NCBI RefSeq assembly: GCF_014842915.1
Contig: NZ_JACYXI010000010.1
Span: forward strand, 62,001-126,000
Source: Roseibium litorale
Lineage (GTDB): Bacteria; Pseudomonadota; Alphaproteobacteria; Rhizobiales; Stappiaceae
DNA: 64,000 nt
Direction of reading: 5' to 3'
The notes below the pieces were generated by a model. It had not been told where the DNA came from. It did no database searches and saw only the letters and a program-made list of their open reading frames with translations. Every line of letters begins with the position of its first letter. The stretch's first letter is position 1. Below are positions 1-8,835 of the stretch, in pieces. The translations under genes were made by a program, and so were the position numbers.

Positions 1-255
1 GAGAACGGCCAGACAGTGGGCGGACAGAAACCGGAACATGAAAGACTTGCTTGATCCAAAAATGGCAAAGCCCGGTACCGCGCATGCCGGAAACATAGAA
101 AAACATAGCTAATGAGGCTGGGAATAGAAACCGGAAAATACGGGATCGCCCGGGCAGCGGACGTATCTGGCAAAAATAATTCTTTAAAGACTTCCAATTA
201 TAAGGGAGTGAGTTGAGGCCGTTCAAACCGGCCGGTGAAACCGACGGGAGAAGTC
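1..255. other. Leading intergenic region
   Basis: No convincing gene is visible. The first 54 bases are open in frame 1 and end in TGA, so they could be the last codons of a gene lying mostly outside the window, but the stretch is too short to identify. The AT-rich segment around 173-207 lies where a promoter for the following cheZ would be expected, though I cannot assign clean -35 and -10 boxes. Confidence 0.4.
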
Positions 256-1005
256 ATGGCTGCGGTGAAGAGATCCTTTCGCGCGGAAAGCTTGATGCGG
301 CTGAGCGCAAGTGCGAATGAGGATCCCTCTTTGGTTGAGGAAAGACGCCATCGCCAGCTGCTTGAGGAAATCTCCTCGGTGAAGGCGATGCTTGCGCGCG
401 GGCAGAATGCCGCTCCTGCGCTTGATCCCGAAGAGATGAGCGAGAAGTTCATGAAAGAGTTCCGAAAGGAACTCTCGGAAGCCGCCAAGCTGAAAGTCGA
501 GCTGGATTCGATCTACGAAGCCATCGCCCAGACCAAACGTGAAATCGCCACGCTGCATCATACGACCGGCTCGAAAGGCGAAGACATGACTCGCGTCACC
601 AACGAACTGGATGCGGTTGTGTCCGGAACGGAAGGTGCCACGGAAACGATCTTGTCGGCGGCGGAATATATAGATGAAACCGCCAATACCCTTTCGGCCC
701 GCCTGAAGGGCCATGACGCCGAGATGGCAAATGACATTCAGGACCGGGTCATCCAGATCTTTGAGGCCTGTAACTTCCAGGATCTCACCGGACAGCGCAT
801 CACCAAGGTGGTCGGCACCCTGCGCTTCATTGAAGACAAGATCATCCGGATGATGGACATCTGGGGCGGCATCGAAAGCTTTAAGGAAATCGAGGTTGAG
901 CAACGCAAGGCCAAGGAGGGCGACGCCGCACTTCTCAATGGCCCATCTCTCGAAACCGATGTGAATGTGGCAACCCAGGACGACATCGACGCCCTGTTTG
1001 CATGA
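256..1005 (+). CDS. cheZ: Chemotaxis protein phosphatase CheZ
   Basis: Predicted CheZ, which removes the phosphate from CheY-P in the cytoplasm. The 249-residue protein is largely helical, as expected for the long CheZ four-helix bundle. The family signature is clear in FEACNFQDLTGQRITKVV: the Asp and Gln of this block match the residues that position the attacking water in CheZ. The last residues, TQDDIDALFA, resemble the CheY-binding tail of CheZ and the N-terminal FliM peptide. I chose ATG 256 because GGGAGA sits just upstream; a GTG at 235 in the same frame is possible. A hairpin terminator follows at 1038. A second cheZ lies at 39291, so this genome has at least two. No cheY or flagellar gene is adjacent here, and the left neighbour is outside the window. 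Confidence 0.85.
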   Translation: MAAVKRSFRAESLMRLSASANEDPSLVEERRHRQLLEEISSVKAMLARGQNAAPALDPEEMSEKFMKEFRKELSEAAKLKVELDSIYEAIAQTKREIATLHHTTGSKGEDMTRVTNELDAVVSGTEGATETILSAAEYIDETANTLSARLKGHDAEMANDIQDRVIQIFEACNFQDLTGQRITKVVGTLRFIEDKIIRMMDIWGGIESFKEIEVEQRKAKEGDAALLNGPSLETDVNVATQDDIDALFA

Positions 1006-1037
1006 TCGTCTCAAGATTAGCCGTAACATGTCATTCA

Positions 1038-1062
1038 GGCCCGGCCATGCGCCGGGTCTTTT
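1038..1062 (+). terminator. Terminator after cheZ
   Basis: The hairpin pairs CCCGGC (1040-1045) with GCCGGG (1051-1056), extended by one G-T and one G-C pair, and is followed by TCTTTT. It lies 33 bases after the cheZ stop. Confidence 0.7.
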
Positions 1063-1126
1063 GCTGTTGCCTTGCCGGATCTTGCCGGTTATGAAGAACA
1101 AAACATGAATATTGCCGGAGGGCGGG

Positions 1127-1771
1127 ATGGCGGAACGCGACGAGATCACCGGACTTTTGACCGGTGACGATGGGTTTGAGCGGTGCTGGTGGCATGGTAA
1201 CCTGGAAGACTATCAGCGGTATCATGACGAGGAATGGGGCCAGCCTGTCAGCAGTGATATCCGGCTCTTTGAAAAGATCTGTCTTGAGGGCTTCCAGTCG
1301 GGCTTGTCCTGGCTGACCATCCTGCGCAAGCGTGAAGGGTTCCGGAACGCCTTTGCCGGGTTCGACTTCGAGAAGGTCGCAAAGTTCACGGACGAGGACG
1401 TGGAGCGCTGTGTTGCCGACGCCGGTATCGTCCGCCACCGGGGCAAGATCCGCTCGACCATCAACAACGCCCAGAGAGCCCTGGATCTGCGTCAGGAATT
1501 TGGATCTCTCGCAGCTTACTTCTGGCGCTTCGAGCCGAAGCCGGAAGCACGGCCGCAGAAGCTGGATCTGGCAACTGCCCGTACGCTCGCGACTTCGCCG
1601 GAAAGCACCGCCTTGTCCAAGGACCTTAAGAAGCGCGGCTGGAGCTTTGTCGGCCCGACCACCGTCTATGCCTTCATGCAGTCCATGGGCATGGTCAACG
1701 ACCATCTGGATGGCTGCTGCTGCCGGGAGAAAGTCGAGGCGGCGAGGGCGGCTTTCGCGAGGCCCAGCTGA
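1127..1771 (+). CDS. tag: DNA-3-methyladenine glycosylase I
   Basis: Base-excision repair enzyme that removes 3-methyladenine from alkylated DNA. The 214-residue protein starts with the family's RCWW block. It has the YHDEEWG motif, the helix region around FQSGLSWLTIL, and the C-terminal HLDGC segment. The Cys near the N-terminus, His of YHDEEWG, and His and Cys of HLDGC match the zinc-binding set known in E. coli Tag. ATG 1127 has GGAGG at 1117-1121; an upstream in-frame TTG at 1112 overlaps that site and is rejected. It is monocistronic, in the gap between cheZ and the convergent histidine operon. Confidence 0.93.
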   Translation: MAERDEITGLLTGDDGFERCWWHGNLEDYQRYHDEEWGQPVSSDIRLFEKICLEGFQSGLSWLTILRKREGFRNAFAGFDFEKVAKFTDEDVERCVADAGIVRHRGKIRSTINNAQRALDLRQEFGSLAAYFWRFEPKPEARPQKLDLATARTLATSPESTALSKDLKKRGWSFVGPTTVYAFMQSMGMVNDHLDGCCCREKVEAARAAFARPS

Positions 1772-1849
1772 AAAATGCGCCGGAGATAGATCCGGCCGGT
1801 TGCCTGCTGCGTAGGATCAACAAAGACGGTCCCGTCCGATAATCCGTCT

Positions 1850-1951
1850 TGCTTCCGGTTGATGCATTGCCGGAAAACCTAGCAGCACTTACCCCCCTAA
1901 GCTTTGCTGCAATACCTGGGGACCACCTTCAAGGTGGTCCCCATTGTTTTT
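1850..1951 (+). ncRNA. Candidate small RNA with C6 apical loop
   Basis: Between the stop of tag and the end of hisG lie two consecutive hairpins. The first is GCAGCA-CTTA (1882-1891), a loop of exactly six C (1892-1897), then TAAG (1898-1901), a 3-nt bulge and TGCTGC (1905-1910). The second is a perfect 10-bp stem GGGGACCACC / GGTGGTCCCC (1918-1927 / 1933-1942) followed by ATTGTTTTT, a textbook Rho-independent terminator. GATAAT at 1838-1843 could be a -10 box, placing the start near 1850; no good -35 box is seen. Single-stranded C-rich loops are a known anti-Shine-Dalgarno device in alphaproteobacterial small RNAs. Alternatively this is only a distant terminator of tag. Confidence 0.42.
1918..1951 (+). 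terminator. Strong Rho-independent terminator
   Basis: Perfect 10-bp GC-rich stem with loop TTCAA and a downstream T-rich tract (1943-1951). It lies 146 bases after the tag stop, unusually far for a simple gene terminator. The minus-strand side has no U tract, so it does not obviously serve hisG. Confidence 0.8.
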
Positions 1952-1967
1952 CTAAGGATGCCGCCTG

Positions 1968-2936
1968 TCAGGCTGCCGTCACCTTGACGGCGAGCGGGGC
2001 AAAAAGCGGGTTCTCTTCGCCGAAGACATAGTCCAGGGTTTCGACGGTGACCCGCGTTGCACCGAGGGCAATCAGCTTGCGGGCACAGGCCGGAACGCTT
2101 GCCTTGGGGCAGAGCAGGGTCAGAACCTCATCCTGAACACCATCAAAAAGCTCACTCGCGCCTTCCTCGGCAGCGGCCGACAGAGCTGCTGCGCGGTCCG
2201 GAACCCTGGCGCGGACCAGCTTGTTGATCCGGGCAGCTTCTTCAGCGGCCACCTGATCGAGAATGGCGCGCGCTCCCGCAAGAGCGGTCTCGCTCCAGCC
2301 GGCGCTGAGGGAGGCAACCAGATGGGCCTGGCTGCGCAGCATCACACCGTCGGAAAGAACCTTCAGGTTGTTTGCATGAAGGGTCGAACCGGTGGAGGTG
2401 ATGTCGACAATCAGTTCCGCAGCGCCTGCGGCGGGCGCGCCTTCCGTGGCTCCAGCGCTCTCGACAATGCGGTAGTCGGCAATGCCGTGGGCTGCGAAAT
2501 AGGACCGGGTCAGGTTCACGTATTTCGTTGCGACCCGCAGGCGGCGGCCATGACGGTTGCGGAAGTCGGAGGCGACATCGCCGAGGTCGGCCATGCTTTC
2601 CACATCGATCCAGGCCTTCGGGACTGCGGTCACCACGTCGGCGCCGCCGAAGCCGAGCGGGGTGACGATATGCACGCTGCTGGCCGGATCGGTGATGGTC
2701 TCATGCACCAGATCGAGGCCGGTGATGCCGAAGTGAACGCTGCCTGCGGCCAGTTCGCGGGCGATTTCAGAGGCGGACAGGAAGGCGATCTCAACGTCCT
2801 TCAGGCCCTTGATCGCGCCGCGGTAGTTGCGCGCGCCGCCTGGCTGCGTGACCTGAAGGCCAGCGCGGGCGAAGAAATCGTGGGTGTTTTCCTGAAGCCG
2901 CCCCTTGGAGGGAATGGCGATCGTGAGCTTGCTCAT
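1968..2936 (-). CDS. hisG: ATP phosphoribosyltransferase, catalytic subunit
   Basis: First step of histidine biosynthesis: joins ATP and PRPP to give phosphoribosyl-ATP. The N-terminus ([11 protein letters not shown]) and the PRPP-binding region ([18 protein letters not shown]) are typical. At 322 residues it is about 90 longer than the short HisG form. The extra C-terminal part ends in a [14 protein letters not shown] stretch reminiscent of the regulatory ACT-like domain of long HisG. It nevertheless sits in an operon with hisZ, the partner normally needed by short HisG. The start ATG at 2936 overlaps the hisZ stop by 4 bases, implying translational coupling. Feedback inhibition by histidine is expected from family knowledge, not shown here. 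Confidence 0.93.
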   Translation of the reverse strand: MSKLTIAIPSKGRLQENTHDFFARAGLQVTQPGGARNYRGAIKGLKDVEIAFLSASEIARELAAGSVHFGITGLDLVHETITDPASSVHIVTPLGFGGADVVTAVPKAWIDVESMADLGDVASDFRNRHGRRLRVATKYVNLTRSYFAAHGIADYRIVESAGATEGAPAAGAAELIVDITSTGSTLHANNLKVLSDGVMLRSQAHLVASLSAGWSETALAGARAILDQVAAEEAARINKLVRARVPDRAAALSAAAEEGASELFDGVQDEVLTLLCPKASVPACARKLIALGATRVTVETLDYVFGEENPLFAPLAVKVTAA

Positions 2937-4108
2937 GCGCTGGCTCCAGAAGTCTGTGCACTCGCGGGCAGGGCGGCGATCCGGTCGAGCCAGAGCGAGA
3001 AGCCAATAGCGGGCACGTCCGTGTCCGCACCCAAAAGCCTGACGAGACGGTCATAGCGCCCGCCGCCAACAAGCTGCCCGCCCGCCTGAGCGGAAGCGGA
3101 ATGAATTTCGAAGACGAAGCCGGAGTAATAATCGAGGCGGCGTCCGAAATCGGCTGCGAAGGTCATGCCTGCAACATCCAGCCCGCGTTCGCTCAGGGCC
3201 GTGAGGCGGGCCTTGAAGCTGGTGATCGGCTGGGCGAGATCGAGACCGGCTTCCTTGGCAAAGGCTTCCAGCGCGTCGACAGCTTCCGAGGCCGGACCTT
3301 CAATGGAAAGATACTTGCGCAGGGTTTCAGCGGCCTTCGGGTCAGCACCGGTGCCGCTGGCAAGCGCTGCCTGTTCCAGGAACCGGTCGGCGATTTCCGA
3401 AGGCGTTCTGCCGCCAACGGCGGAAATGCCGGCGATGGATAGTAGATCCTCGACCACGGCATGGGCGGCCTTGGGGTCTGCCCCTTCCAGCGCGGAGAGG
3501 AAGCCCAGGCGCACGTCGCGGCTCTCGTCGCTGGCTGCATCCGTTCCGGCCATACGTCGGATGGCGGAGGCCAGCTTGTCCGTTTCGCCGAAGAGATCGC
3601 GCAGACGGCGCTGCCAGACGGTGGGCAGGTTGAGGCCCGCGAGAACGGCGACGAACAGGGTTTCGTCACCAATCCGGATGTCCAGCTTGGTCACGCCGAA
3701 AGCGCCAAGCGCCTTGACCGACAGGTCCAGCATATCGGCATCCGCCGCTTCCAGATCCGTGCGGCCAAGGCTTTCGGCACCAATCTGGGGGATCTCGCCG
3801 AGGCCTTCCACGCGCTGGCGGAAAACAGGCCCGTGATAGGAATAGGCGGCCTGGCGTCCTGCAGGACCGGTTTCCAGGTGCTGGCGGCAGACCGGAATGG
3901 TGAAGTCCGGACGCAGGCACAGATCCGCGCCGTCCGGACCATTGGTCAGAAACAGGCGGCGGCGGATGTCTTCCCCGATCAGGTCCAGAAACACATCGGC
4001 GGGCTGCAGGATCGGCGGGCTGATCTCAGTGTGACCGGCAGCGCCCAAGACGGCGAGGGCGGCCTCGATCTGCTGTGCCCCGGGGCTTTTCACGCTGGTC
4101 ATGATCAT
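2933..4108 (-). CDS. hisZ: ATP phosphoribosyltransferase regulatory subunit
   Basis: HisZ is a catalytically inactive relative of histidyl-tRNA synthetase that assembles with HisG and activates it. The 391-residue protein keeps the class II synthetase core, visible as [14 protein letters not shown] (motif 2-like), [12 protein letters not shown] and GGGRYDRL. It lacks the C-terminal anticodon-binding domain, as HisZ proteins do. It overlaps hisS upstream (ATGA, 4105-4108) and hisG downstream. A second possible start lies two codons in, at 4102. The location between hisS and hisG makes the assignment secure over a second tRNA synthetase. Confidence 0.92.
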   Translation of the reverse strand: MIMTSVKSPGAQQIEAALAVLGAAGHTEISPPILQPADVFLDLIGEDIRRRLFLTNGPDGADLCLRPDFTIPVCRQHLETGPAGRQAAYSYHGPVFRQRVEGLGEIPQIGAESLGRTDLEAADADMLDLSVKALGAFGVTKLDIRIGDETLFVAVLAGLNLPTVWQRRLRDLFGETDKLASAIRRMAGTDAASDESRDVRLGFLSALEGADPKAAHAVVEDLLSIAGISAVGGRTPSEIADRFLEQAALASGTGADPKAAETLRKYLSIEGPASEAVDALEAFAKEAGLDLAQPITSFKARLTALSERGLDVAGMTFAADFGRRLDYYSGFVFEIHSASAQAGGQLVGGGRYDRLVRLLGADTDVPAIGFSLWLDRIAALPASAQTSGASA

Positions 4109-5754
4109 GCGTCCCCGTCCTGGCGGCGGGCGTCCTCGGCCTGCTGATCCAGAAGCTGGCGCACGGTGGCCACCAGATCGGCTTCCTTGACCGTGTGCTG
4201 CGCCGGACGGCTTTCGCGCCAGGTTACGTTGTCGGTGATCTCGCCGGACAGACGCTTGCCCTCGATCAGATCCTTGATCTGGATCTCACCGGCAGCGCGC
4301 TCGTCGGAGCCCTGGATGATCGCCAGAGGGCAACCGCGGCGGTCGGCATATTTCAGCTGGTTGCCGAACTTCTTCCAGTTGCCCTGATACATCTCGGCGC
4401 GGATGCCGGCTGCCCGCAGGGTCTGGGTCATTTGCTGATAGCGGACAAGAGCCTCCATATTGTCGCCGTCCATGACGGTGACCAGAACCGGTTCCAGAAC
4501 CTCGTTGCTGTTCAGCTTGCCGAGATTCTTGAGCGCCGTCATCAGGCGGGAGACGCCGATGGAGAAGCCGGTTGCTGGAACATCCCGGCCCGTGAAACGC
4601 TTGATCAGGCCATCATATCGCCCGCCACCACCGACAGAGCCGAAGACAACCTTCTCGCCCTTTTCGTTGGTCACGTCGAAAGTCAGCTCGGCCTCGTAGA
4701 CCGGGCCGGTGTAATATTCGAGACCGCGGATGACTGAAGGGTCGATCCTGATGCGGTCTTCATAGCCAGCACCTTTGAACAACATGGCCATTTGGAGAAG
4801 TTCATTGTAGCCAGCCAAACCGCTCACTGTAGCGTCAGCATCACCACCAAATTTTTGAAAGGCTGAACGTAGAACGCCTAAGGGTAGCGAATATACGCCA
4901 TCCTCTTGGGCTTTGGCGTTTTGCAAATCGGCTTCGTTTGGTGCTCGGTAGTGGGGCGTTTCTGGTGTGGAACCAGCAACTGCAACTGTTCGTCCCTCGA
5001 AGCATGCAAAGAGAAATTCAAACTTATCTATCTGCTCGTCTGAAAGTTCGGCACCTTTAGTGAAGTCACCTTTGCCTTCTTCTCCGCCATCCCAGCGTCC
5101 TGTTCCGAGCAATTTCTTAATTTCCGGGATTGGAAACTTGTCCATTTTGTCGATGGCGCGCAGAACCGTCAGGCGGCGTTCAGCGTTTTCATCGCCGCCA
5201 AGGCCGATGGCTTCCATCACGCCGTCCAGAACCTTGCGGTTGTTGACGCGGATGACATATTGCCCGCGCGGAATGCCCAGGGCTTCCAGCGCATCGGCCA
5301 TCATCATGCACATCTCGGCATCTGCCTGAGCGCCCGGTGCACCGATGCTGTCGGCGTCGAACTGCATGAACTGGCGGAAGCGGCCCGGTCCCGGCTTTTC
5401 GTTGCGGAACACATAGCCCGCCCGGTAGGTGCGGTAGGGCAGCTGGATCTCGTTGATGTTCTCGGCCACATGGCGCGCAAGCGGCGCGGTCAGGTCGTAG
5501 CGCAGGCTCATCCACTGCTCGTCATCGTCCTGAACGGAGAAGACGCCTGCATTCGGACGGTCCGTGTCGGGCAGGAACTTGCCGAGGCAGTCGGTGTATT
5601 CGAACAGCGGGGTCTCGACCGGATCGAAGCCATAATGCTCATAGACTTCCCGGATCTTGCCGATCATCTCGTCCGTTGCACGGATATCGGCAGCGGAGCG
5701 GTCGACGAAGCCGCGCGGCAAGCGGGCTTTCAGCTTGTTGGGTGTCTTGGCCAT
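4105..5754 (-). CDS. hisS: Histidyl-tRNA synthetase
   Basis: Charges tRNA-His. Class II motifs are visible: motif 2 around [20 protein letters not shown], the HisA block [12 protein letters not shown], and motif 3 GGGGRYDGL followed by GFSIGVSRL. The C-terminal anticodon-binding domain is present. I start at ATG 5754 (MAKTPNK, 549 residues); an in-frame ATG at 5781 is possible, and longer extensions look non-coding. It is the first gene of hisS-hisZ-hisG. Bases about 4780-5145, encoding the insertion region before the HisA motif, are much more AT-rich than the rest (43-45 percent GC on counted lines versus 60 percent at 5401-5460), as if exchanged by recombination. The reading frame is intact and the protein looks functional. 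Confidence 0.95.
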   Translation of the reverse strand: MAKTPNKLKARLPRGFVDRSAADIRATDEMIGKIREVYEHYGFDPVETPLFEYTDCLGKFLPDTDRPNAGVFSVQDDDEQWMSLRYDLTAPLARHVAENINEIQLPYRTYRAGYVFRNEKPGPGRFRQFMQFDADSIGAPGAQADAEMCMMMADALEALGIPRGQYVIRVNNRKVLDGVMEAIGLGGDENAERRLTVLRAIDKMDKFPIPEIKKLLGTGRWDGGEEGKGDFTKGAELSDEQIDKFEFLFACFEGRTVAVAGSTPETPHYRAPNEADLQNAKAQEDGVYSLPLGVLRSAFQKFGGDADATVSGLAGYNELLQMAMLFKGAGYEDRIRIDPSVIRGLEYYTGPVYEAELTFDVTNEKGEKVVFGSVGGGGRYDGLIKRFTGRDVPATGFSIGVSRLMTALKNLGKLNSNEVLEPVLVTVMDGDNMEALVRYQQMTQTLRAAGIRAEMYQGNWKKFGNQLKYADRRGCPLAIIQGSDERAAGEIQIKDLIEGKRLSGEITDNVTWRESRPAQHTVKEADLVATVRQLLDQQAEDARRQDGDA

Positions 5755-6074
5755 ATGTTTGTCTGGTCCTGGCGAGGTCATCTGAGGACCGGCTGTGCCT
5801 TCCGCCTCAAAGGGGCAGGAAAACGCACCGGTTTTTCCCGGCTGTCCTAGACGAAACGGTCTCCGAGAGCAAGGTGCAGGCAGGAGGCGGCACATGGACC
5901 ATACGGAAAAGTAATGAGTTTCTGCGATGGCTGTGGCAACGGAAACAGCTTCGGTCCGGGCTGCAGCGCATCGTGTCTTGCAATATGGCGCGGCGTGGCT
6001 ATGGTCCGCGCACTTCGGACTTGCCTTTTTATGGCGGGCAGACGACCAGAAAGACCTTCGGGACAGTGAGCATC
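5755..6074. promoter_or_regulatory. Divergent intergenic region hisS / glycan operon
   Basis: 320 bases without a convincing gene between divergently transcribed hisS and the GT2 gene. A candidate plus-strand promoter is TTGCAA (5978-5983), a 16-base spacer and TATGGT (6000-6005), about 70 bases before the GT2 start. I see no T-box-like structure upstream of hisS, and the region lacks strong hairpins. Confidence 0.3.
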
Positions 6075-7217
6075 ATGGATAGCGCGCAGATGGAAAAGGC
6101 CTCCTCCGGCGAGCAGGGTATTGTGCGGGCCGCAGAGCTGAGCATCATTCTGCCGACGTTCAACGAGGCGGAGAATGTGCCGATCCTTGTTGGGCTGCTG
6201 AAAGACACGCTCAAGGGCATCGATTGGGAAGTCATCGTCGTCGACGACAATTCCCCCGATGGCACCACCGAAGCCTCCCGCCGCATTGCTGCTGTTGATC
6301 CGCGTGTCCGCGTGATCCGGCGCATTGGCCGCCGGGGTCTGTCCGGCGCCTGTATCGAGGGCATTCTCTCCAGCTCCGCCACCTATGTTGCCGTGATGGA
6401 TGCGGATCTCCAGCATGATGAGAGCCTGCTGCCAAAGATGCTTGCCGAACTGAAGGGCGGTCAGGCCGATCTGGTGGTCGCCAGCCGCAAGGTGGCCGGC
6501 GGCACGATCGGCGAGGGCCTGTCCTCCGTTCGCGCCTGGGGCTCCAACATCGCCAATTCCCTGGCCCAGAAGCTTCTGAACGTCAGCTTGTCCGACCCGA
6601 TGAGTGGCTTCTTCATGATCCGCAGGGAGAAGGCGGAAGCCGTGGCGCCGAAACTCTCGGCGCAGGGCTTCAAGATCCTGCTCGATATCGTCTCCTCCTC
6701 TGAAGGCACGCTCCGGATCAAGGAACTGCCCTTCACCTTCCGCGAGCGCAAGCACGGCGAAAGCAAGCTGGATACGCTGGTAACCCTCGATTATTTCGGC
6801 CTGCTGCTCGCCAAATACTTTGGCGATGCCATCTCCGTCCGCTTCCTGATGTTCGGCCTCGTTGGCGCCAGCGGCCTGGTGGTTCACCTGATCGCCCTCA
6901 GAATGCTGATGGTGTTTGAAGGCTTCGAGTTCAATCTCGCCCAGACCGCCGCGTCCTTCGTGGCGATGACCTCGAACTTCTTCCTGAACAACCAGCTGAC
7001 CTACCGCGACCGCCGTCTGCATGGCGTCCGGATGATTGTCGGCTTGCTGACCTTCTATGCGGTCTGCAGCGTGGGTGTTCTGGCCAATGTGGGCGTCGCC
7101 AACCTCATCTATGTGAACGACGCCTATTGGTGGTTCATCGCAGGCACAGCGGGCGCGGTCATGGGCGCGGTCTGGAACTACGCGGCAAGCTCCGCCCTGA
7201 CCTGGCGCAAGGGCTGA
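6075..7217 (+). CDS. Family 2 glycosyltransferase with C-terminal GtrA domain
   Basis: Inner-membrane enzyme expected to move a sugar from a nucleotide donor to a polyprenyl phosphate carrier, like dolichol-phosphate mannosyltransferase or ArnC. Residues about 15-230 form the GT-A domain, with LSIILPTFNEAENV, IVVDDNSPDGT, the DADLQHDE metal-binding motif and the DPMSGFF block. Residues about 255-375 are a four-helix GtrA-type domain, a module linked to flipping or retaining lipid-linked sugars. I chose ATG 6075; the upstream frame stays open but overlaps the hisS promoter region. Only three bases separate it from the next gene, a GT39 transferase that would consume its product. Confidence 0.88.
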   Translation: MDSAQMEKASSGEQGIVRAAELSIILPTFNEAENVPILVGLLKDTLKGIDWEVIVVDDNSPDGTTEASRRIAAVDPRVRVIRRIGRRGLSGACIEGILSSSATYVAVMDADLQHDESLLPKMLAELKGGQADLVVASRKVAGGTIGEGLSSVRAWGSNIANSLAQKLLNVSLSDPMSGFFMIRREKAEAVAPKLSAQGFKILLDIVSSSEGTLRIKELPFTFRERKHGESKLDTLVTLDYFGLLLAKYFGDAISVRFLMFGLVGASGLVVHLIALRMLMVFEGFEFNLAQTAASFVAMTSNFFLNNQLTYRDRRLHGVRMIVGLLTFYAVCSVGVLANVGVANLIYVNDAYWWFIAGTAGAVMGAVWNYAASSALTWRKG

Positions 7218-7220
7218 TCC

Positions 7221-8738
7221 ATGGACGGCCGTCTTCACGGGGAAGACCTGCCGGTCTGGCTCAGGCCAGCCGGATTGACTGGTCTCGTGCTTGCCCTGAC
7301 CGTGCTGCGGCTCTGGTCGGGAGCCAATGCCCATTTCGTGGAAGACGAGGCCTATTACCGGCTCTGGGGCCTTGGTCCCTCCCTTGGCTATTACGATCAC
7401 CCGCCCATGATCGGCTGGTGGATTGCCGCAGGCCAGTGGTTGCTGGGCGATACGGTTCTGGCCGTCCGTCTGCTGGTGATCCTTGCCTCAGCGCTCGGCT
7501 CACTGTTCCTCTGGCGCACGGCGTATATTCTGTTTGGCCGGGTGGCTGCGGGCTGGTCTGTCCTCTTCCTCAACGCCAGCATCCTTGTTGGCGTTGGCGG
7601 CATTCTGGCGACGCCGGATGCCCCCTCCGTCTTCTTCTGGGGGCTCACCCTTTGGGCGCTGGCCGAGTTGCATGTCTCGCAGAAGGGCGGCTGGTGGCTG
7701 GCTGCCGGTCTCTTCGCAGGCCTTGGCCTGACTTCCAAATACTCGGTGCTGTTTCTTGGTGCCGGGATCGTGCTCTGGCTGCTTCTTGTCCCCGCCGCCC
7801 GCAAGTGGCTCTTGAGCTGGCAGCTTTGGGCTGGCGGCGTGGTGGCGATCGTCTGCTTTGCACCGGTGCTGTGGTGGAACTCAGCGCATGACTGGGTCAG
7901 CTTCTACAAGCAGTTTGGCCGCGCAGGCCGGGGTGAGCTGACCTCCAAATATGTGTTCGAGTTTCTGGGTGCGGTTCTTGGCCTGCTCAATCCTCTGATT
8001 GCCATTCCTGCAGCCATGGGAGCGGTCAATCTCTCCCGCCGGACATGGCGTGGAGATGGCGCAGCGGGGCTGATCGTTCTGACCGTGCTGCCGTTCCTGG
8101 TCTATCTGCTGATCCACTCGCTTCACGCCAGGGTTCAGGGCAACTGGCCTGCGCCGCTCTTTCCCGCCTTTGCCATCATGGCGGGGGTCTTCGTGAGCAG
8201 GGTCGAGACCGGCCGCCGGTTCTGGAGCCTTCTGTCCCGCGGCGCGGTGCTGCTGGGGCTGGTGGTCGCCGTTGTGGTCCAGATCCATGCCGTTCACGCG
8301 CTGACCGGACGCTTTGCCCGTAAGGATCCGACCTTCCAGCTCAGGGGCTGGCCTGAAATCGGCCGGGAAGTCGAGGCATTGGCCCAGAAGACTAACGCCA
8401 CCTACATCGCGACAAGCGGCTATGGTCTCAACGGGCAGCTCGCTTACCTCTTGAAGGACAGCTCCTCCCTGCCTGTCGTGCAGCTCAACGAGCGGATCCG
8501 CTATGTCATGCTGCCCGCACCGGATCAGGTGCTCTTCCACGGCACCGGGCTCTACCTCAGCGAGGAGCGGCGCAACGCCGCCGACCGCTTGCTCCGTCCG
8601 AAGTTCGGCAAGGTCGAGCAGATCGCGGTTCTGCCGCGCAAGGTCGATGGTACTGTTCTTGAGAACCTTGTCGTCTACGCGGTCAGCGACCCGCTAGGCG
8701 ATCCGCTTGACCCGGTGAGCACTGAGGTTGAGCCGTAG
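7221..8738 (+). CDS. Family 39-type membrane glycosyltransferase (ArnT/PMT_2-like)
   Basis: A 505-residue multi-spanning inner-membrane protein of the protein-mannosyltransferase/ArnT superfamily. These enzymes take a sugar from a polyprenyl phosphate and attach it to lipid A, protein or another acceptor on the periplasmic side. Near the N-terminus it shows EDEAYYRLWG followed by GYYDHPPMIGW, the first-loop acidic and DHPP-type motifs of this family. About ten hydrophobic helices follow and the C-terminal 130 residues are soluble. It is translationally close to the GT2-GtrA gene upstream, so the pair forms a donor-maker plus transferase unit. The true acceptor cannot be read from the sequence. 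Confidence 0.85.
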   Translation: MDGRLHGEDLPVWLRPAGLTGLVLALTVLRLWSGANAHFVEDEAYYRLWGLGPSLGYYDHPPMIGWWIAAGQWLLGDTVLAVRLLVILASALGSLFLWRTAYILFGRVAAGWSVLFLNASILVGVGGILATPDAPSVFFWGLTLWALAELHVSQKGGWWLAAGLFAGLGLTSKYSVLFLGAGIVLWLLLVPAARKWLLSWQLWAGGVVAIVCFAPVLWWNSAHDWVSFYKQFGRAGRGELTSKYVFEFLGAVLGLLNPLIAIPAAMGAVNLSRRTWRGDGAAGLIVLTVLPFLVYLLIHSLHARVQGNWPAPLFPAFAIMAGVFVSRVETGRRFWSLLSRGAVLLGLVVAVVVQIHAVHALTGRFARKDPTFQLRGWPEIGREVEALAQKTNATYIATSGYGLNGQLAYLLKDSSSLPVVQLNERIRYVMLPAPDQVLFHGTGLYLSEERRNAADRLLRPKFGKVEQIAVLPRKVDGTVLENLVVYAVSDPLGDPLDPVSTEVEP

Positions 8739-8835
8739 CGGAGCCGCGGCATCGCTCCAATCCTGTTGAAATTGCGGCAATAATGTCCCAAGGATAAGCT
8801 CAGTTTTTCTGAAGTTCCTCAGGGTCCGCCATTTC

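Noticed and set aside
5755-5895. N-terminal extension of HisS up to 5895
   Set aside because: The added residues have no family counterpart; ATG 5754 gives the standard MAKTPNK start.
5847-7400. A 517-codon minus-strand frame over the GT2 and GT39 genes
   Set aside because: It runs antisense to two clear glycosyltransferases, has no family motif and has a composition typical of reverse-frame GC-rich DNA.
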